7,944 nucleotides of DNA from positions 1 to 7,944 of the forward strand of contig CAMOTP010000037.1 in the NCBI GenBank assembly GCA_946625925.1. The letters run 5' to 3'. The notes under the pieces were generated by a model. It searched no databases. It was not told where the DNA came from and was given only the letters and a program-made list of their open reading frames with translations. The DNA comes from an uncultured Alphaproteobacteria bacterium. Lineage in GTDB: Bacteria; Pseudomonadota; Alphaproteobacteria; Rs-D84. Position 1 is the first letter of the stretch. Every line of letters begins with the position of its first letter. The position numbers were made by a program, and so were the translations under genes. Below are positions 5,574 to 7,944 of this stretch, piece by piece.

Positions 5574-7357
5574 TATTTCATTTTTTTACAAATATCCGCA
5601 GCAACCAAATCAACATCAAATCCCATAGATTTTATTACCGTCGCACCATCACCAGACATACCAAAATCATCAATACCTACAACAGCATCAGCAAATTCAA
5701 ACCAAGGTGCCGACGCACTTGCCTCGATTGCGACAACAAAACCACGCAATAAATCTTTTTGGAATTTCATACTTGTGGCACGAAAACGTTCAACTGAAGG
5801 CATTGAAACCACCTGCACCGAAGGCCCGATTTTTTTAGCAACCGCCACAGCAAATGGCACCTCGGCCCCTGTTGCAATTAACGTTAATCTAATTCGCCTT
5901 GCTTTTGCTGGATAAATAACATATGCACCACCAGATAAATCTGTACCACGCGGTGTCTTTATCTGTTCGAATTTCTGTCGTGATAAAATAATTGCCGATG
6001 GATGAACAGTATCTGTCAAAGCCGTCTGCCACGCCCATACAACCTCGGTCTTGTTACATGGTCGTAAAACATTTAATCCAGGAATTAAACGTAACGATGC
6101 CAACTGTTCCACAGGTTGATGCGTTGGTCCATCTTGTCCAACAGCAACACTATCATGACTAAACAAATAAATCACTGGCAACTTTGACATTGACGCAATA
6201 CGAATTGCCGGACGCATATAATCAGAAAACACCAAAAAAGTCGACCCATATGAACGAACATTACCAACACACAATCCATTCATTATCCCAGCCATCGCAT
6301 GTTCACGCACGCCATAATTTATATAATTACCTGAAAAATCTTTTTCATTAATTGGCTTTGATTTTGCAACACATGCGCCTGTATTTTTACCTAAATCAGC
6401 ACTGCCACCAATCAAATTCATACCATGTTCGAATAACAAATTTAAATATTGCCCAGACAACTCTCGGGTAGAAATGATATCTTCATCATTTTCAAATTTT
6501 GGGCTTGGCACAATTGTATGTACTTTTTGCGTTTTATGTAAAACCGTTCCCGCAGCAACCTGCCCCCACATTGCTTCGCCACGTCCAGACACAAATTGCC
6601 GCATTAATTTCAACATTTCAGTATCTTTGATTGCCAATCCGTGTGCATCTGATTTGCCTGCCAATGTTGATCCAGCCCCCAAAACAGTTTTAACCTGAAC
6701 AAAAACAGGATGTTCAGAACGACGAGAATCAATCAAAACACGATTTAATCTATTAAAATCATTTACATTAACATCATTAATGACACGCCAACCTGCCGCC
6801 CTGACAACCCCAGGAATATCAACAGCCGTTTGTGCCACACCATCAATAGTTAAACCGTTATCATCCCATAACAACACCAAATTATCTAAACCATACCGCC
6901 CAGCAAACGCAATCGCTTCGAACGCGATTCCTTCGGACAAATCACCATCTGAACACAAGCAATAAACACGACCACCAGTACCACGAATTTTTTCAGCAAA
7001 CGCCAATCCAACAGCATTTGCAACGCCCTGTCCCAAAGGTCCGGTTGTTGCATCAACTCCATCAATGCCTAATTCAGGATGTCCGGGCAACCCACCTATT
7101 TGACGAAAAGAATCCAGATTTCCAACCTTGTATCCCGCTAATTTCAACACTGCATACAACATTGCACTGCCATGTCCAGCAGACAAAACAAATCTGTCCA
7201 ATCCTGGACGCAAAAAATTAGCATAAATTGTCGTCACAATATTTGAAGCGCTTAAAATAATTCCGATATGTCCGCTGTGTGCACAATGTACCGTATGCAA
7301 GGCTAATGCCCGCACAGCATTTGACATTTCCATTAAATCATTGGCATTGAATCTCAT
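5573..7357 (-). CDS. tkt: Transketolase (compact form)
   Basis: Transketolase moves two-carbon ketol units between sugar phosphates in the non-oxidative pentose phosphate pathway, using thiamine diphosphate. Motifs: SGH (28-30), LSAGHGSAMLY (58-68), FRQIGGLPGHPE (84-95), TTGPLGQGVANAVG (104-117), the ThDP/Mg motif SDGDLSEG (136-143) with DDNG (165-168), DAHG (237-240), catalytic glutamate in GVREHAMAG (349-357; Glu352), HDS (401-403), GQDGPTHQPVEQ (407-418), SRQ (459-461), and a complete C-terminal domain ending near GIDDFGMSGD (561-570). At 594 residues it is some 60-70 shorter than the typical enzyme, mainly through trimmed loops, with all three domains kept. The first glycine of the GDG motif is serine. 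The start has no Shine-Dalgarno sequence and an extended -10 ends 8 nt before it, so the mRNA is probably leaderless. It is the first gene of a two-gene operon. DXS and pyruvate dehydrogenase E1 are excluded by the transketolase-specific GPTHQPVEQ and TTGPLGQG contexts. Confidence 0.96.
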   Translation of the reverse strand: MRFNANDLMEMSNAVRALALHTVHCAHSGHIGIILSASNIVTTIYANFLRPGLDRFVLSAGHGSAMLYAVLKLAGYKVGNLDSFRQIGGLPGHPELGIDGVDATTGPLGQGVANAVGLAFAEKIRGTGGRVYCLCSDGDLSEGIAFEAIAFAGRYGLDNLVLLWDDNGLTIDGVAQTAVDIPGVVRAAGWRVINDVNVNDFNRLNRVLIDSRRSEHPVFVQVKTVLGAGSTLAGKSDAHGLAIKDTEMLKLMRQFVSGRGEAMWGQVAAGTVLHKTQKVHTIVPSPKFENDEDIISTRELSGQYLNLLFEHGMNLIGGSADLGKNTGACVAKSKPINEKDFSGNYINYGVREHAMAGIMNGLCVGNVRSYGSTFLVFSDYMRPAIRIASMSKLPVIYLFSHDSVAVGQDGPTHQPVEQLASLRLIPGLNVLRPCNKTEVVWAWQTALTDTVHPSAIILSRQKFEQIKTPRGTDLSGGAYVIYPAKARRIRLTLIATGAEVPFAVAVAKKIGPSVQVVSMPSVERFRATSMKFQKDLLRGFVVAIEASASAPWFEFADAVVGIDDFGMSGDGATVIKSMGFDVDLVAADICKKMK

Positions 7358-7370
7358 AATATGATATTAT
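7341..7370 (+). promoter_or_regulatory. Promoter of rnhA (extended -10)
   Basis: TTGGCA (7341-7346), an 18-nt spacer and TATTAT (7365-7370) preceded by TGA form an extended -10 promoter. Transcription should start near 7377, leaving a leader of about 17 nt with the AAGGG ribosome site. The -35 lies inside the first codons of tkt. Confidence 0.5.
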
Positions 7371-7374
7371 AACA
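7366..7374 (-). promoter_or_regulatory. Promoter of tkt (extended -10)
   Basis: The minus strand reads TGTTATAAT, an extended -10 with a perfect TATAAT at 7371-7366. The -35 region is weak (TTTTAT or similar). The start is expected around 7360-7357, at or within 3 nt of the tkt ATG. It overlaps the rnhA -10 on the other strand. Confidence 0.6.
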
Positions 7375-7381
7375 TAAAGTT

Positions 7382-7386
7382 AAGGG
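7382..7386 (+). promoter_or_regulatory. Ribosome binding site of rnhA
   Basis: AAGGG lies 7 nt before the ATG at 7394 and supports this start, which also places the first catalytic aspartate at residue 7. Confidence 0.65.
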
Positions 7387-7393
7387 TAATAAA

Positions 7394-7822
7394 ATGATAA
7401 AAATTTGGACAGATGGATCTTGCCTTGGCAACCCTGGACCTGGGGGATGGGCATTCATAGTAACGGATGGAAAAAATATTGCAGAACGCAATGGTGGCGA
7501 ACCAGATACAACTAATAATCGTATGGAATTATCAGCCGTAATTGCTGCACTAATGGCGACAAAAAAACATACCGAGGTTGAAATTCATACCGACAGTCAA
7601 TATGTTAAAAACGGTATGCAAACCTGGTTAAAAAATTGGAAGGCACGCGGTTGGAAAACAGCTGATAAAAAACCTGTAAAAAATCAAGACTTATGGATAA
7701 AACTGGACGAATTAGCCAGTCAAATAAAAATACATTGGATATGGGTTCGTGGCCATGATGGCGAAGAATTCAACGAACGTTGTGATGAACTGGCACGTGG
7801 ATTTGCCGAATCGCTAAAATAA
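7394..7822 (+). CDS. rnhA: Ribonuclease HI
   Basis: RNase HI cleaves the RNA strand of RNA:DNA hybrids, removing R-loops and primer remnants with Mg ions. The 142-residue protein is a single catalytic domain of normal bacterial length, without the extra hybrid-binding domain of some homologues. All four acidic catalytic residues are visible: Asp7 (WTDGSCLGNPGPGGWA), Glu45 (NNRMEL), Asp67 (HTDSQYV) and Asp131 (ERCDELA). The catalytic-loop histidine is His121 (VRGHDG). The basic Trp-rich segment 78-90 (WLKNWKARGWKTA) matches the substrate-binding handle of the E. coli enzyme. The gene is monocistronic: it diverges from tkt through overlapping promoters and is followed by a terminator. Nothing is missing. 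Confidence 0.97.
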   Translation: MIKIWTDGSCLGNPGPGGWAFIVTDGKNIAERNGGEPDTTNNRMELSAVIAALMATKKHTEVEIHTDSQYVKNGMQTWLKNWKARGWKTADKKPVKNQDLWIKLDELASQIKIHWIWVRGHDGEEFNERCDELARGFAESLK

Positions 7823-7836
7823 CATACAACAAATTA

Positions 7837-7858
7837 AAAACCGCCAAATGGCGGTTTT
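7837..7858. terminator. Bidirectional terminator between rnhA and tRNA-Arg
   Basis: CCGCC (7841-7845) pairs with GGCGG (7850-7854) around an AAAT loop, flanked by A4 and T4 that lengthen the helix. It lies 14 nt past the rnhA stop and 7 nt past the tRNA 3' end on the opposite strand. The minus-strand exit is followed by TTTTTAATTT, so both convergent transcripts can end here. Confidence 0.85.
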
Positions 7859-7865
7859 GAATTTC

Positions 7866-7942
7866 TGGCGCGCCCAGAAGGATTCGAACCCTCAACCTTT
7901 TGATCCGTAGTCAAATGCTCTATCCAATTGAGCCATGGGCGC
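7866..7942 (-). tRNA. tRNA-Arg, anticodon ACG
   Basis: On the minus strand the cloverleaf is complete in 77 nt. The acceptor GCGCCCA (7942-7936) pairs with TGGGCGC (7876-7870). The discriminator is G, and CCA is encoded in the gene (7868-7866). The D stem is GCTC/GAGC, the anticodon stem TTTGA/TCAAA encloses the loop CTACGGA, and the T arm contains GTTCGAATC. Anticodon ACG (inosine at position 34 after TadA editing) reads CGU, CGC and CGA arginine codons. The 5' end is 2 nt from the window edge, so its promoter is not visible. Confidence 0.96.
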
Positions 7943-7944
7943 AA

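Overview
The window looks like chromosomal housekeeping sequence from an AT-rich, Gram-negative bacterium, most likely an alphaproteobacterium with a reduced, perhaps host-associated, genome. The evidence is an outer-membrane beta-barrel protein with a Sec signal peptide, an alphaproteobacterial-looking shikimate kinase, compact genes with stop/start overlaps, short intergenic gaps and low GC. I cannot place it more precisely from sequence alone.

Layout from left to right. An aroK-mscL operon on the minus strand (shikimate kinase, then a mechanosensitive channel with an extra C-terminal zinc ribbon) ends in a strong hairpin terminator near the left edge. A 103-bp divergent promoter region separates aroK from a plus-strand gene for a secreted autotransporter-type beta-barrel that has almost no passenger. 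That gene converges on a minus-strand hisS-prfA operon (histidyl-tRNA synthetase, release factor 1) across a shared bidirectional terminator. A 175-bp gap holds the hisS promoter and a hairpin ending the next minus-strand operon, tkt followed by a YgjP/DUF45-type metallopeptidase whose start overlaps the tkt stop. Diverging from tkt is rnhA (RNase HI, plus strand). It converges, across another bidirectional terminator, on a complete minus-strand tRNA-Arg(ACG) at the right edge.

The genes serve central functions (translation, aromatic biosynthesis, pentose phosphate metabolism, RNA:DNA hybrid removal, osmotic safety valve) and do not form one pathway. I see no CRISPR array, insertion sequence, phage gene, toxin-antitoxin pair or defence system, and no convincing new multi-gene system.

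The most interesting signal is in the transcription and translation start sites. All five promoters I can propose carry an extended -10 (TGn directly before a TATAAT-like hexamer), mostly with poor -35 boxes. The two genes without a Shine-Dalgarno sequence that have their own promoter (aroK, tkt) sit so close to the -10 that their mRNAs should be leaderless. The tkt/rnhA promoters overlap in one symmetric element. Several enzymes also carry substitutions in signature motifs: AroK GEG for GGG, HisRS RGLAYY and GRYADL, transketolase SDG for GDG. None looks inactivating.
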